A stretch of DNA of 64,000 nucleotides from Clostridiales bacterium (GTDB taxonomy: Bacteria; Bacillota; Clostridia; Peptostreptococcales; Acidaminobacteraceae), in NCBI GenBank assembly GCA_016342415.1, contig JAEIOD010000008.1, positions 1-64,000 of the forward strand. The letters run 5' to 3'. The position numbers were made by a program, and so were the translations under genes. Below, piece by piece: positions 38,689-48,355 of this stretch; within the stretch, counting starts at the first letter, position 1, and every line of letters begins with the position of its first letter. The notes beneath the pieces are model-generated. The model was given only the letters and a program-made list of their open reading frames with translations. It had not been told where the DNA came from and did not search any database.

Positions 38689-40668
38689 ATGAATAAAAGC
38701 ATAAAAATGAAACTAATATTAATATTTATTATGATCATCACTTTACCTGTAACTATACTCGGTATACTATCTTACAGAAGAAGTGCATTGGTTGTTTATA
38801 ACGGCTTTCTTAATTCCAACTTAGAATTAGTCAAACAAGTGGAATATTCGGTAGAAAATTTTATGAAATCATATGAAATTGCCGCAGAACTATTCGCTCA
38901 TAGTGAAACAACTAAAACAGCTCAAAGCAGTTTTGTTTCTAAACAGAAAATGATGGCTGAGTTTGCAAGTTTTGTAGATGTCCATCCTGATGTACTCTTT
39001 GTCTACATGGGAACTGAAAAAGGAGAAATGTTCGATCCAAGTTGGTTAGATGTTCCCCTTGATTATGATCCCACCACGAGACCATGGTATATTCAAGCAA
39101 AAGAAGCTGATGATACAATCTGGACAGAACCATATATAGACGAGGAAACTGGCAGCATGGTCGTATCGGTGGCAACCCCTATTTATGACAATGCAGATAC
39201 CTTTATTGGTGTATTATCCATAGACATCACAACAGCCAGTTTATCTAATGAGATGAACAATATTAAAATCGGAGAAAACGGTTATCCAGTTTTAATAGAT
39301 AGAGATCAAATCGTCATCACTCATAAAAAGCCTGAACAAATTGGTACAACAGTACCTATACCCGAAATCATTGACGCAGTGAATTCAAAAGATGAAGGTA
39401 TGGTTGAATATGAGTTTGACAACAGCAAAAAGTTTGCTACCTTTAAAACGATGAAATCATCAGGTTGGACCGTTTTAGCAACAATGGACAATAGTGAGGT
39501 TTCAACCCTAACTAGACCTATATTAATTACTACAATCATTTTGGGTGTCGGTAGTTTGATTATCGGATTTGTTGTAGCTGTTTTACTGGCTAGAAACTTC
39601 ATCAAGCCGATTATTTCATTGGAATCAACCATGGATAAGGTCAAAGATGGTGATCTGACAGTAAGAGCGGATATTCGATCAAAAGATGAAATCGGTAGAA
39701 TGGCTGGTATCTTTAATGTCATGATTGACCACTTTGCAGACATGTTAGGAAAGTCTAAGGAAGTTGCCCATCAAGTCGTTGAGTCTGCCAGTAATTTAGC
39801 CGCTACTTCAGAAGAAGTTAGCGCATCATCAGATGAAGTGGCAAGAACAATTGATGAGATTGCAAAAGGTGCTGGAGACCAAGCATCAGAAACTGAAAAA
39901 GGCGCTGTTCTCATCAGCAGTTTAGCTGATAAAATTGTACATCTGACAGACAGTAGCGACACCATGTCTGCTGCTGCACTCCAAGTATCCAATGCCAATG
40001 TTAAAGGACTTGAGGTTATTTCTGAACTGAAAATTAAAACTAGCGAAAACAATGAGTCTACCCTTCGTATTGAGAAGGCAATTAAAGAACTCGAGCAAAA
40101 GTCTACTCAAATCGGAGGTATTCTTGAAACCATTTCCAGTATTGCAGACCAAACTAACCTTCTTGCGCTGAATGCTTCTATCGAAGCCGCAAGAGCTGGT
40201 GAACACGGCCGCGGATTTGCAGTTGTCGCAGATGAAATCAGAAAACTTGCTGAGGGTTCAAGTGAAGCGGCACTTGATATACAGGATATTGTTTCTCAAA
40301 TTCAGAACGAAAGTAAAAATACCGTTTCGATAATGGGAGAAGTAAAAATAAGAACTGAAGAACAGAATATCGCAGTTAACTCAGTGGATGAAGTATTTGA
40401 AAATATCAGTGTTTCTACTGATGAGATCACTAAGGTGATTTCCGATGTTGCTGACTTTGTAATCAGCATGAATAAAGATAAGGAAAATATTGTAGCTTCT
40501 ATTGAAGAAATAGCTGCAGTATCAGAGCAATCTGCAGCAGCCTCTGAGGAAGTTACCGCTTCAGTCATTCAACAAACTGAAGCCATCGACGAAGTAGCCA
40601 AAGCGGCTGAAAAACTTAATCGAATGGCTGATGAATTAGAAAATGAAATCAACAGGTTTAAGATATAA
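38689..40668 (+). CDS. Methyl-accepting chemotaxis protein with dCache sensor
   Basis: A chemoreceptor of about 659 residues. Transmembrane helix 1 at about residues 7-28, an extracellular double-Cache domain (about 35-270) with the typical [11 protein letters not shown] and GVLSIDI motifs, helix 2 near 275-300, a HAMP domain ([21 protein letters not shown]) and a long cytoplasmic coiled coil. The hairpin tip reads [38 protein letters not shown]. The ligand is probably an amino or carboxylic acid. GGGAGG lies seven bases before the ATG at 38689; the frame is open from 38653. Confidence 0.95.
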   Translation: MNKSIKMKLILIFIMIITLPVTILGILSYRRSALVVYNGFLNSNLELVKQVEYSVENFMKSYEIAAELFAHSETTKTAQSSFVSKQKMMAEFASFVDVHPDVLFVYMGTEKGEMFDPSWLDVPLDYDPTTRPWYIQAKEADDTIWTEPYIDEETGSMVVSVATPIYDNADTFIGVLSIDITTASLSNEMNNIKIGENGYPVLIDRDQIVITHKKPEQIGTTVPIPEIIDAVNSKDEGMVEYEFDNSKKFATFKTMKSSGWTVLATMDNSEVSTLTRPILITTIILGVGSLIIGFVVAVLLARNFIKPIISLESTMDKVKDGDLTVRADIRSKDEIGRMAGIFNVMIDHFADMLGKSKEVAHQVVESASNLAATSEEVSASSDEVARTIDEIAKGAGDQASETEKGAVLISSLADKIVHLTDSSDTMSAAALQVSNANVKGLEVISELKIKTSENNESTLRIEKAIKELEQKSTQIGGILETISSIADQTNLLALNASIEAARAGEHGRGFAVVADEIRKLAEGSSEAALDIQDIVSQIQNESKNTVSIMGEVKIRTEEQNIAVNSVDEVFENISVSTDEITKVISDVADFVISMNKDKENIVASIEEIAAVSEQSAAASEEVTASVIQQTEAIDEVAKAAEKLNRMADELENEINRFKI

Positions 40669-40713
40669 ACTTAGAATGACTGGATTTAATATCATATCTA
40701 ATATCATTATTAT

Positions 40714-40750
40714 AAAAACACTCCCGATTCATTGAATCGGGAGTGTTTTT
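40714..40750 (+). terminator. Terminator of the chemoreceptor gene
   Basis: A perfect 17-base stem (arms 40714-40730 and 40734-40750, core ACTCCCGATTC / GAATCGGGAGT) with three-base loop ending in TTTTT. Confidence 0.92.
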
Positions 40751-40861
40751 ATGTTCATCTGTTGTCGCAGGTAACTCCTCATTTGAAGCTGCATGCTCTT
40801 CAGATATCCAAGCAATAGATACAACTTCCAAATTAATTGAAACACTATTTAAAACTTCAAA
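40742..40861 (-). pseudogene. Possible remnant of a chemoreceptor C-terminus
   Basis: On the minus strand a short frame reads FEVLNSVSINLEVVSIAW followed by ISEEHAASNEELPATTDEH. The second part resembles the end of the signalling domain of chemotaxis receptors (AISEESAASTEEVSATTEEQ in typical ones). It has no ribosome binding site, and the sequence on both sides is unrelated. It is opposite to the intact receptor gene and runs into its terminator. The similarity is short, so chance cannot be excluded. Confidence 0.4.
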
Positions 40862-40906
40862 TTTCTTTGTGACCAAACTTTTATATCTTGATTGCATTAT
40901 AACCAT

Positions 40907-41446
40907 TTAATAAGTATAAATCATTCTATAAACATATCCTTTGCAGCTTTACTACTATAAATTCCAAAATACTTCCATTCTTCAGATGAAGTGGTTTCCC
41001 TTTTAGAAGTCAATAACTACAAATTGGACTTAAATGAAAGTTTTAAATAAAATGATTTAATTTGTTTCACATTTACTGAACCTAAAACGGATTAATTTAA
41101 TATGATAAGTAAAAACACTACTAATTGACTACTCGTAACCAGTCCATTTAATAGTTAACAGATCCTACTTTGTCGGTTAAATGTAAATCACTACATGACT
41201 TCGTGTGTCTTTGATGCATACAACTCATGGAGATCTTAAATCATTCTTTTCACTAAAAAACAACATTCATTAAACTGTTTTTTTATATATTCTTTTCACA
41301 CTAAACTTTATGAAATTTTCAAATGATTATATATTAACATTTCTCATTTGTAGGGTTTATTTTAATATCTTGCAAGAACTCCCAATTAATTATCCTTTGT
41401 CTGTTTGAATTGTTTGATTAATTGTAAAAGTTTTCGTCTGAAATGA
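40907..41446. other. Long AT-rich intergenic region
   Basis: Between the chemoreceptor terminator and the ABC-F promoter I find no gene, no repeat shared with other parts of the window and no clear hairpin. It may hold more decayed receptor sequence, but none is recognisable. Confidence 0.5.
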
Positions 41447-41476
41447 TTGATATTAGTTGAAAAAAGTGTTATGCTA
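41447..41476 (+). promoter_or_regulatory. Promoter of the ABC-F gene
   Basis: TTGATA (41447-41452) and TATGCT (41471-41476), spacer 18 bases, about 130 bases before the ATG, leaving a long leader. Confidence 0.55.
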
Positions 41477-41490
41477 CCAACGGTATACTC

Positions 41491-41580
41491 ACATAAATGT
41501 TGTGAAGACATTATAATAAATCGAAAAACTGCGATTTGTAACATTATAGAATGAAGAGCTTATATTTATAGGCTCTTTTT
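41491..41580 (+). promoter_or_regulatory. Structured leader with terminator, probable attenuator of ABC-F gene
   Basis: The leader can fold AATGTT with AACATT and, inside it, AAATCG with CGATTT (near 41518-41536). A terminator follows: AAGAGC (41554-41559) and GCTCTT (41572-41577) ending in TTTTT. It lies before the ribosome binding site GAGAGG and the ATG at 41604. Antibiotic-induced attenuation of this layout is known for several ABC-F resistance genes. Confidence 0.6.
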
Positions 41581-41603
41581 AGGTAATAAAGAGAGGTAAT
41601 AAA

Positions 41604-43343
41604 ATGATAAAAATTGATAATCTGTCCTACTCATTTCCGAAGAAAGACCTTTACAATAAGATTTCATTTACATTGGAAGAAGGTCAACATTGTGCTTTTA
41701 TCGGCACTAGTGGTAGTGGCAAAAGCACACTGATAGATATAATTATGGATCCTGAGAGATACATGTACGATGGTAACCTGGAGATGGATCCGAATTGTAG
41801 AATAGGTTATGTAAGCCAATTCTCACAATTAGACAAAACAAGCGAAACGACCGTTTTCGAATTTATTGGAGAAAAGTTTCTTAAGCTTCAAAGGGAAATA
41901 ACATCTATATGTACTGAAATGGAAACATCTTCAGATATTGAACCTTTGCTTGAAAAGTACCAAGTAGCATTAGACGCATTTGATGCCATAGGTGGAGACG
42001 ACTTTGAAAGTAACATAAATAAGAAGTTGAATCTTGCAGATCTAATGAAACAAAGAGATTTAAAAGTCTCTGAACTTAGTGGTGGCGAATTCAAACTTAT
42101 CCAAGTTATTAAAGAAATGCTTAACAGTCCAGACTTAATGATTATGGATGAGCCAGATGTATTTTTAGACTTTGAGAACATTAACTCTCTTAAAAATCTA
42201 ATCAACTCTCATAAAGGCATCTTGTTTATCATTACGCATAACAGATACCTGTTGAATCATTGTTTTAACAAAATTGTACATCTTGAGAATATGGAAATCC
42301 AAGAATTTGATGGCAGATATATTGATTATAACTTCTCATTACTTCAAACTAAAATTGAACTGCAAGAACTATCTATTGCAGATGATGAAGAGATTGCAAG
42401 AAATGCGATTTTAATTGATAAACTAAGACATATAGCAACTTACAGTTCAGAAGCTGCTAAAGGCAAGTCTCTAAGAGCAAGAGTTAAAGTACAGGAAAGA
42501 CTTGAAGCTCGTAGAATTAAAGCACCATTTGTAGATATAAAACAACCCTACATTAATTTAGAAGCACATAATGAACTTGAAGATGCAATCGCTCTTGAAG
42601 TAAAAGATTATAGTGTGGCTTTTGATGAGTCGCTTTTAGAAAATGTTAGCTTTGAGATTAAATCAACCGATAAAGTTGCCATTATAGGTTCAAATGGAAC
42701 TGGTAAAACTACTTTACTAAGAGAAATCTTTAGAAATAATCATGAGGCCATTAAGATAAATGATGATGTTGAGGTGGCTTATTTATCACAACTTCAAGGT
42801 GAAGTACTAAATGAATCAAACACAATACTTGAAGAATTCTATGATGCTGGTTTTGAAACATACAGTGATATAAAATCTTATCTTTTCAACTATGGTTTTG
42901 ATGTAGAGTTTATAGAACAAAAGATTGGGTCATTATCTGGCGGAGAGAAGAATATACTTCAATTGGCTAAAATTTCAGCTAATAAGGCAAATATGTTGCT
43001 TTTAGATGAACCGACAAGTCATTTGGATACCTATTCACAAATTGCATTGGAAAAAGCCATAGCAAACTACAAAGGTGCCATTTTAATGATTTCACATGAT
43101 TACTATTCAATTGTAAACAGTATGGATTATGTTTTATTGATTGAAGACAAGACTATCAGAAAAGTTAAAATGAAAAAATTCAAAAGAATGATTTATGCCA
43201 ATCATTTTAACAAGGATTATATTGAAATTGAGCAAAATAAAAAATCAGTTGAAGTCAAGATTGCCTTGGCATTAAAAGCGACCGATTTTGAACTGGCAAA
43301 AGTTTTATCAGAAGAATTAGAAGGTCTGATTAAACTACTATAA
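41604..43343 (+). CDS. ABC-F family ribosome-associated ATPase
   Basis: A 579-residue soluble protein with two ATP-binding cassettes and no membrane domain. Cassette 1: Walker A GTSGSGKS (near residue 33), signature LSGGE and Walker B LMIMDEPD, without the usual PTNHLD loop (it reads PDVFLDF). Cassette 2: GSNGTGKT, LSGGEKN and LLLDEPTSHLD. The interdomain linker (about 230-330) is charged and helical. ABC-F proteins enter the ribosomal E site; some protect from drugs bound at the peptidyl transferase centre. The attenuator-like leader favours a resistance-type role, but a housekeeping role is possible. Confidence 0.9.
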   Translation: MIKIDNLSYSFPKKDLYNKISFTLEEGQHCAFIGTSGSGKSTLIDIIMDPERYMYDGNLEMDPNCRIGYVSQFSQLDKTSETTVFEFIGEKFLKLQREITSICTEMETSSDIEPLLEKYQVALDAFDAIGGDDFESNINKKLNLADLMKQRDLKVSELSGGEFKLIQVIKEMLNSPDLMIMDEPDVFLDFENINSLKNLINSHKGILFIITHNRYLLNHCFNKIVHLENMEIQEFDGRYIDYNFSLLQTKIELQELSIADDEEIARNAILIDKLRHIATYSSEAAKGKSLRARVKVQERLEARRIKAPFVDIKQPYINLEAHNELEDAIALEVKDYSVAFDESLLENVSFEIKSTDKVAIIGSNGTGKTTLLREIFRNNHEAIKINDDVEVAYLSQLQGEVLNESNTILEEFYDAGFETYSDIKSYLFNYGFDVEFIEQKIGSLSGGEKNILQLAKISANKANMLLLDEPTSHLDTYSQIALEKAIANYKGAILMISHDYYSIVNSMDYVLLIEDKTIRKVKMKKFKRMIYANHFNKDYIEIEQNKKSVEVKIALALKATDFELAKVLSEELEGLIKLL

Positions 43344-43356
43344 TATACTAAAAAAC

Positions 43357-43410
43357 AATCCCCTTTAAGTTAACAGATCAATTAATCTGAGGACTTCAGG
43401 GGATTTTTTA
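43357..43410. terminator. Bidirectional terminator after ABC-F gene
   Basis: AATCCCC (43357-43363) and GGGGATT (43399-43405) pair, with inner AAGT/ACTT and CAGAT/ATCTG stems. A run before and T run after. Confidence 0.8.
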
Positions 43411-43434
43411 TATAAACTCTATTAGGATATTCAT

Positions 43435-43800
43435 TTATACAAACAGACACCAATGAACACCAAATTTATCAATAAAATCTGCCATACACCCACTGTAAAA
43501 ACACGGTCCACATGCATGGTTTATCTGACTGCCTTCTTTAAGTACTTCATAGGCATGTTTTACTGCTTCTTCTTGCCCTTCTTCATAATGAAAACAGAAC
43601 TGCATCGTATTACCAGGTATCTTCTCATCATCTGTTTCAGATAATGCTATCGTATGACCACACACATCAAGTTCTGCATGCAAATAAGTTCCATCGTCAT
43701 TACGCAACTCACTTTTAAGTGTTGCATTAAATGCATTCTGATACAGATCAACGGCCTCAATACTCCCTTTTACATAAACTTGCATCATTATTCTCTTCAT
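43435..43800 (-). CDS. VOC family protein, PhnB-like
   Basis: A 121-residue vicinal-oxygen-chelate fold protein of the PhnB/3-demethylubiquinone type. It has the start YVKGSIEAVDLYQNAFNA, the centre LHAELDVCGHTIALSE and the end FIDKFGVHWCLFV. Members often dimerise and bind a metal or hydrophobic drug; the activity here is unknown. GGAGG precedes the ATG. It stands alone. Confidence 0.87.
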   Translation of the reverse strand: MKRIMMQVYVKGSIEAVDLYQNAFNATLKSELRNDDGTYLHAELDVCGHTIALSETDDEKIPGNTMQFCFHYEEGQEEAVKHAYEVLKEGSQINHACGPCFYSGCMADFIDKFGVHWCLFV

Positions 43801-44262
43801 CTCAAATCCTCCATCAAATCATTAATTGAATCCATTACTTCATCTCATCTTAAAATTATACATCAATCATTATCACATCTCTACAGTATTATAACTTTTT
43901 TACTTCTCTATTTAAAAAGTTATTGATTTAACTGAAATTTATCATCCTATAGTATCTTGTAATATCAATTAAGCATCTATCAGGTTGTGAAAACTAAATC
44001 AGTAACCTATCTCATAAGGACTTCTACTTCTGTTACCGTTATGGAGTTACTGGGCTGTGATCATGAGATATAATGAGTAAATATTTAAACTGTCAATCAC
44101 AAGCGCTGAAACAACTGGATTCCACAAATAACCAATTAAATATTCTAGTAAACCTCTTCACATTATTTTGTTGAGAAAAAATGACTTCAACAAGTAACTA
44201 ATTAAAGTCACATTTTTGATTAACAAATCAAACTTGGGACATAAATAGATGTAGGAGGACGT
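43801..44262. other. Intergenic region before the diguanylate cyclase gene
   Basis: A 460-base stretch without a gene that I can support. It is AT-rich. Short repeated pieces (GTTAC occurring several times near 44005-44060) give no convincing riboswitch; the conserved GEMM c-di-GMP motif is not seen. AGGAGG at 44253 belongs to the next gene. Confidence 0.5.
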
Positions 44263-45426
44263 ATGAACTTATCACATAATTATATATATTTCTATATTCT
44301 TTTTATTCAATTTTACATTGTGATTTATATAGTTAAATCCATTAAATTAGGACGAGAAACAACGAGAGTTTATTTGGCTATTGTCGTATCGATTATCTTA
44401 ATGTTGACTCTTAAGTTGCTCATAAGCAATTTTAACGGTAATAACTCTCTTGGTAGTTTTACCTATATTTTGGTGCATTTAACTCACTTCTTTAATATTC
44501 TCCCATTAATACTGTCACTCTACTATTTCGACTTACATATAATTAATGATCAAAAAGAACTTGGAAAAAGAAAACTATCATATCTAATTGTATGGTTTAT
44601 TCTTTTTATTTATGGATTATCTAACATTTGGACGAATTATATTTTTGTAGTAGACGATCTTGGGAATTTAGTAAGAAAAAGCGGGACCTACCTTCATATC
44701 TATTTTCAAGTTGGTTTGATACTGGTTTATGGAATGTCTTCTATTAAATATTTTAAAAGATGTGTCAGTCCAGTGTTTCCGCTCTATTTAGCCCTTGTGT
44801 TTCTGCCCATGTTAGGTGGTATCTTACAGAAAATGTTTCCAGAACTACCGGCAGTTTGGTCCATATATTCATTACTGTCTTTGTATATTTTCATATTCTT
44901 AGTACGCGAAGATATGAATAGAGATAGTCTTACTGATGTCTTTTCAAGAGGACAGTTTGAAGAACATTTGAGAAAAAAACTTAAAATGAAACATCCTATC
45001 TCAGTCGTATTGATCGACATCGATGAATTTAAAGCAGTCAACGACAATTACGGACATAACGAAGGTGATGAATTACTTATAAAGTTCACGAGTTTAGTCA
45101 AAGCTTCAGTTAGGAGCACCGATATGGTTGCAAGAATTGGCGGCGATGAGTTTGTAATCATCTTTGAATCTATTAGTCCCCAGTCTGGTGTGAAAGCGAT
45201 CAACCGGATTAAGAATGAAGTATCAGCATTTAATGATAAAAATCTAAAACCATATAAAATACGATTCAGTACTGGACATCAATACATTGATCACCCTCGT
45301 GACTATACACCTCATGAAGTCATGAAAGTAGTAGATCAACTCATGTATGAAGAAAAGACAAAAAATCACCAAGTATATCATAATCAGAGAGCAAAAGATA
45401 TTGAAGCTCAAACAATTCTATTATAG
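44263..45426 (+). CDS. Membrane diguanylate cyclase (GGDEF)
   Basis: A 387-residue protein. Residues 1-215 contain about seven hydrophobic helices, a 7TM-type sensor. The GGDEF domain (about 220-375) starts with DSLTDVFSRGQFEE, has the metal-binding IDIDEFKAVND and an intact RIGGDEFVI active site. It should make cyclic di-GMP; the inhibitory RxxD site is not clear. TAGGAGG precedes the ATG. With the HD-GYP protein at 21472 it shows active c-di-GMP signalling. Confidence 0.93.
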   Translation: MNLSHNYIYFYILFIQFYIVIYIVKSIKLGRETTRVYLAIVVSIILMLTLKLLISNFNGNNSLGSFTYILVHLTHFFNILPLILSLYYFDLHIINDQKELGKRKLSYLIVWFILFIYGLSNIWTNYIFVVDDLGNLVRKSGTYLHIYFQVGLILVYGMSSIKYFKRCVSPVFPLYLALVFLPMLGGILQKMFPELPAVWSIYSLLSLYIFIFLVREDMNRDSLTDVFSRGQFEEHLRKKLKMKHPISVVLIDIDEFKAVNDNYGHNEGDELLIKFTSLVKASVRSTDMVARIGGDEFVIIFESISPQSGVKAINRIKNEVSAFNDKNLKPYKIRFSTGHQYIDHPRDYTPHEVMKVVDQLMYEEKTKNHQVYHNQRAKDIEAQTILL

Positions 45427-45511
45427 ATAAGGTCAAATACTTTTTTGAATTGAATCTACTGCAATATCTTATTGGGAAATATCATGCTATGTAATCTAAG
45501 TGTAGACAAAC

Positions 45512-45577
45512 AAACTAGTAGATTTCTCTACTAGTTTTATTTATCTTCTTATTTACTCTATTTCATACGATCGGGTT
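45512..45577 (-). repeat. VOC 3'-end/hairpin relic, copy A
   Basis: A perfect 11-base stem (AAACTAGTAGA 45512-45522; TCTACTAGTTT 45527-45537; loop TTTC). On the minus strand it is preceded by a decayed sequence alignable with the last codons of the VOC gene at 52107 (TATGAAATAGAGTAAATAAG). It serves as terminator between the converging genes. Confidence 0.65.
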
Positions 45578-45610
45578 ATAAACCCTCTATAAGTCTTGTA
45601 AATACACATG

Positions 45611-46702
45611 TTATGTCTTATCACCATAAGAAATGATTAACCCTCTAAAGAAAGTTACCATATCAGTATGTGTGATATTTTCTAAGGTCTTTACATTTTC
45701 TTTATACCAAGAAATATAAGCATCAACATCATCACTATCAACATCGTTCTCAACTAAACGGATTTTGACCTTAGATACACTGGATTCTAACTCTTTTTTA
45801 TTCCACTCTCTTGTTTCCATAAGACTGTTAATACCATTTTTTTCATTCGATATCAACACCTTGTCATTAACTCTTGCTTCGATATTTACAAGACCTAATT
45901 TATTTAACATAGAAGGGATTTTTATCCCAACAGAATAATCTCGTCCCATATTTTTGGTTTCATTCTTCCATAGTTTTTCATAAACTCTTAAATGTACGAA
46001 TGGTTCATAATCCATCATAGAATTGAAATAACCTATTTCTTCAGTAAGCCTATCAATTTCGATGCAAATAACCTTACCTCCAGTTTTTGTTGACCCAACC
46101 ATTTTTTCTAGTATTTTTTCAGGATAGTTAGAATGTCTAATAATAGCTTGGCAAATAGCCACATCATAAACACTCTCTGGCTCAAACTCATAAATGTCAC
46201 ATTTAATAAAATTCGTTTCAAACGAACTATTGTTAAATATGTTCCTTGCTTCTTCAATCAGTTCCAAACTGGAATCTATACCAGTATAGGTACTACCTTC
46301 TGGAAGTAAAGGTAGCAACTTAAGACCTAAATAACCATAACCACATCCATAATCGACAATATCTATAGGTTCAACAAAATTCCAAACCTTCATTACTAAA
46401 AACTCAAAATAGTCATCATTCCACAAATCTTTTCTTGTTTCTTGAAGGTAGTCTAGTTTTTTACCCCAAAATGTTGGATTATCCTTCCCGGCATCCCCAC
46501 TATTCTTTTTCATTCTTCCAACAAACTCATCCAGTGATACATTGAAGAAATCCGACAACTTGGTCAACATCACTATATCCGGATAAGCAACACCTGTTTC
46601 CCATTTGCTTATCGACTGAAAAGATATACCTAACTGTTGTGCCAGTTCTACTTGAGTCATTTTGTATTTTTTTCTATATTCAGCAATTCTTATATTTATC
46701 AT
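45611..46702 (-). CDS. XRE-type regulator fused to SAM-dependent methyltransferase
   Basis: About 363 residues. An N-terminal Cro/C1 helix-turn-helix (residues 2-60: KKYKMTQVELAQQLGISFQSISKWETG) is joined to a class I methyltransferase. The SAM motif is VDYGCGYGYLG near 113-123, followed by TGIDSSLELIEEA and an acidic motif. The fusion suggests a DNA-bound enzyme or a regulator that senses a methylation substrate. GGGGGAG precedes the ATG at 46702; the open frame begins at 46750. The substrate is unknown. It lies in the accessory island. Confidence 0.87.
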   Translation of the reverse strand: MINIRIAEYRKKYKMTQVELAQQLGISFQSISKWETGVAYPDIVMLTKLSDFFNVSLDEFVGRMKKNSGDAGKDNPTFWGKKLDYLQETRKDLWNDDYFEFLVMKVWNFVEPIDIVDYGCGYGYLGLKLLPLLPEGSTYTGIDSSLELIEEARNIFNNSSFETNFIKCDIYEFEPESVYDVAICQAIIRHSNYPEKILEKMVGSTKTGGKVICIEIDRLTEEIGYFNSMMDYEPFVHLRVYEKLWKNETKNMGRDYSVGIKIPSMLNKLGLVNIEARVNDKVLISNEKNGINSLMETREWNKKELESSVSKVKIRLVENDVDSDDVDAYISWYKENVKTLENITHTDMVTFFRGLIISYGDKT

Positions 46703-46804
46703 TTCATCTCCCCCTGTTACAAGCATATCTTTATTTACTGTATTCATCAATAACCTAATGTTAGAACCAACTCCATAAAACAGAGAAATTATAACTAAAC
46801 AAAA

Positions 46805-46880
46805 GGACTAACAGATCAAATCCATTAGCCCATGCAATATCTATTTTTGTTCTTACGATCTCTACATCATGTTCATCAAG
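46805..46880 (-). repeat. VOC 3'-end/hairpin relic, copy B
   Basis: On the minus strand the sequence after the GNAT stop still reads LDEHDVEIVRTK in one frame, matching the VOC tail DPDGYDVEIIRRK. It is followed by a hairpin (GGACTAA...TTAGCC, 46805-46830) with an inner GAT/ATC pair. Confidence 0.65.
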
Positions 46881-46887
46881 TGGTTAC

Positions 46888-47364
46888 TCACTTTTCATAT
46901 ATCGGACCATTATTGATGCTACTAATTTCTCCAGACTCTTTGTAACCACATGAAATCCAAAAATCACCAGTTTCATCTGACGTAAGGTAGATTTGTCTTA
47001 CTCCTATCGTGTAAAATGTTTCCTCAACGTGTTTTACTAACTTACTCCCAAAACCACGTCCACGATAATCCTTATGAATATACATTTCTCTAATAAATCC
47101 CCAACCTTCTCTTTCACACCAATCACTTTTAGGTGTGTCAATTTGAGCATTTATAAAACCGATACTTTTCCCATCTACAATTAACAAGTCCAAATTAACG
47201 ATACCGGACAAAATATCCTCTGCCATCTTTTTACATAGTCTATTTGCTCCATCGTCACTAATATCAATATTAAAATCACTTCTGAAATAGGTTGTAAACA
47301 TCTTTGTAAAGTCGTGCAAATCATCTGCTTTAAAATTTCGAATTACTAAATTATTAATTACCAC
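46888..47364 (-). CDS. GNAT N-acetyltransferase
   Basis: A 158-residue acetyltransferase of aminoglycoside/Acetyltransf_1 type. It has VIRNFKADDLHDF at the start, REMYIHKDYRGRGFGSKLV with the acetyl-CoA loop, and IYLTSDETGDFWISCGYKESGE at the end. Translation starts at GTG (47364), six bases after GGAGG. Substrate unknown. A VOC-tail relic follows directly. Confidence 0.87.
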   Translation of the reverse strand: MVINNLVIRNFKADDLHDFTKMFTTYFRSDFNIDISDDGANRLCKKMAEDILSGIVNLDLLIVDGKSIGFINAQIDTPKSDWCEREGWGFIREMYIHKDYRGRGFGSKLVKHVEETFYTIGVRQIYLTSDETGDFWISCGYKESGEISSINNGPIYEK

Positions 47365-47479
47365 TAATTGCCTCCAAAGTTTATTTTGAGGATTATTTTG
47401 TGTTAATCCTCCAGTTATGTTTAGTGCCCTCGTGTTTCATCATAATCAATCACCCTCTCCTTGTCTTATACATTAATAA

Positions 47480-47509
47480 TTTCTAGATTTAATGTTCTCC
47501 ATCTAGAAA
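47480..47509. repeat. Nine-base inverted repeat
   Basis: TTTCTAGAT (47480-47488) and ATCTAGAAA (47501-47509), loop 12 bases, in the promoter region of the GNAT gene at 46888. It could be an operator or a weak terminator remnant. Confidence 0.5.
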
Positions 47510-47576
47510 TATAGCCTGTTTCCTTAATGCTAACATCCTCAGTATTTTAATAAAGGGGAAAAATGATTTTAAAAAA

Positions 47577-47632
47577 AATAGTAGATTTCTCTACTAGTTT
47601 TAATAATCTATTTCTTCATAACGATCTGGATA
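47577..47632 (-). repeat. VOC 3'-end/hairpin relic, copy C
   Basis: TAGTAGA, loop TTTC, TCTACTA (47579-47596). On the minus strand it is preceded by TATCCAGATCGTTATGAAG, a decayed DPDGY codon block of the VOC tail. It follows the GNAT gene that ends at 47655. Confidence 0.65.
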
Positions 47633-47654
47633 CTAAACCTACAAAGCTTTGAAA

Positions 47655-48107
47655 TTAGAGAATATATATCAATTTCGGAATTTTCCTACCTTTTATTATT
47701 ATTGACTCTACTTCTCCAATGTATTTAGCCCCTAATCTTGTATAAAATTCTTTAGCCTGAGGGCTGGTCACTATTACAAACTCCTTTATCCCCTCTTCAT
47801 AACAAGTCTTAATCATATGATTCCATAGTATTTTCCCATAACCCTGTCCGATGTATTCAGGTTTAACAAATAAGTATTCTAGAGATTTTTCTTCTCCAGA
47901 CAAAAGCATTCCATAAAATCCAATAATAGAATCTTGTGTATAAAGCATATACACAGGATTGTCTCTGATATAATCTTCAGTCACATTATATTGCTTAGCA
48001 AATTCTTTCAAAAATACTTCATCATAACCCCAATAACTCTCGGATTGTATAGCTAATTCTGTCAATGCAATTGAATCTGAAGGTTTAGCAGTTATAATAT
48101 TATACAT
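47655..48107 (-). CDS. GNAT N-acetyltransferase
   Basis: A 150-residue acetyltransferase. IITAKPSDSIALTELAIQSES at the start, SLEYLFVKPEYIGQGYGKILW with the acetyl-CoA loop IGQGYG, and VTSPQAKEFYTRLGAKYIGEV at the end, close to enzymes annotated as GNAT of unknown substrate. AGGAGG precedes the ATG. It lies between two relic hairpins (copies C and D). Confidence 0.88.
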   Translation of the reverse strand: MYNIITAKPSDSIALTELAIQSESYWGYDEVFLKEFAKQYNVTEDYIRDNPVYMLYTQDSIIGFYGMLLSGEEKSLEYLFVKPEYIGQGYGKILWNHMIKTCYEEGIKEFVIVTSPQAKEFYTRLGAKYIGEVESIIIKGRKIPKLIYIL

Positions 48108-48194
48108 TTGTTACCTCCTATCATTTAGCCAATTAACACTTTTAGTTAGCATTTCATATTTATATTATAAATTATTAAAAAACCATTTACTACA

Positions 48195-48265
48195 AAAAAA
48201 CTAGCAGATTTCTCTACTAGCCATTTGTCTTTATTTTTTTCTAATTATTCTAGATAATTATCAGT
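48195..48265 (-). repeat. VOC 3'-end/hairpin relic, copy D
   Basis: CTAGCAGA, loop TTTC, TCTACTAG (48201-48220, one mismatch). On the minus strand it is preceded by TCTAGAATAATTAGAAAAAA, alignable with the codons for VEIIRRK. It lies in the divergent promoter region, so it is not needed as terminator here. Confidence 0.6.
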
Positions 48266-48355
48266 CAATCATTTTCTTTTAGGATGACAAGATTGGAGTA
48301 GTTACAGAGATTTGCTAGTGTTATACTTTAATTAACTTAGCTAAGGAGATTTGTA

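Noticed and set aside
39321..40568. Several long antisense frames inside the chemoreceptor gene
   Set aside because: They mirror the Ala/Ser/Glu-rich coiled coil of the receptor and have no ribosome binding sites.
43981..44262. c-di-GMP riboswitch before the diguanylate cyclase gene
   Set aside because: The conserved core of the GEMM motif and its tetraloop receptor are not found, and the short GTTAC repeats do not form a stable fold by eye.
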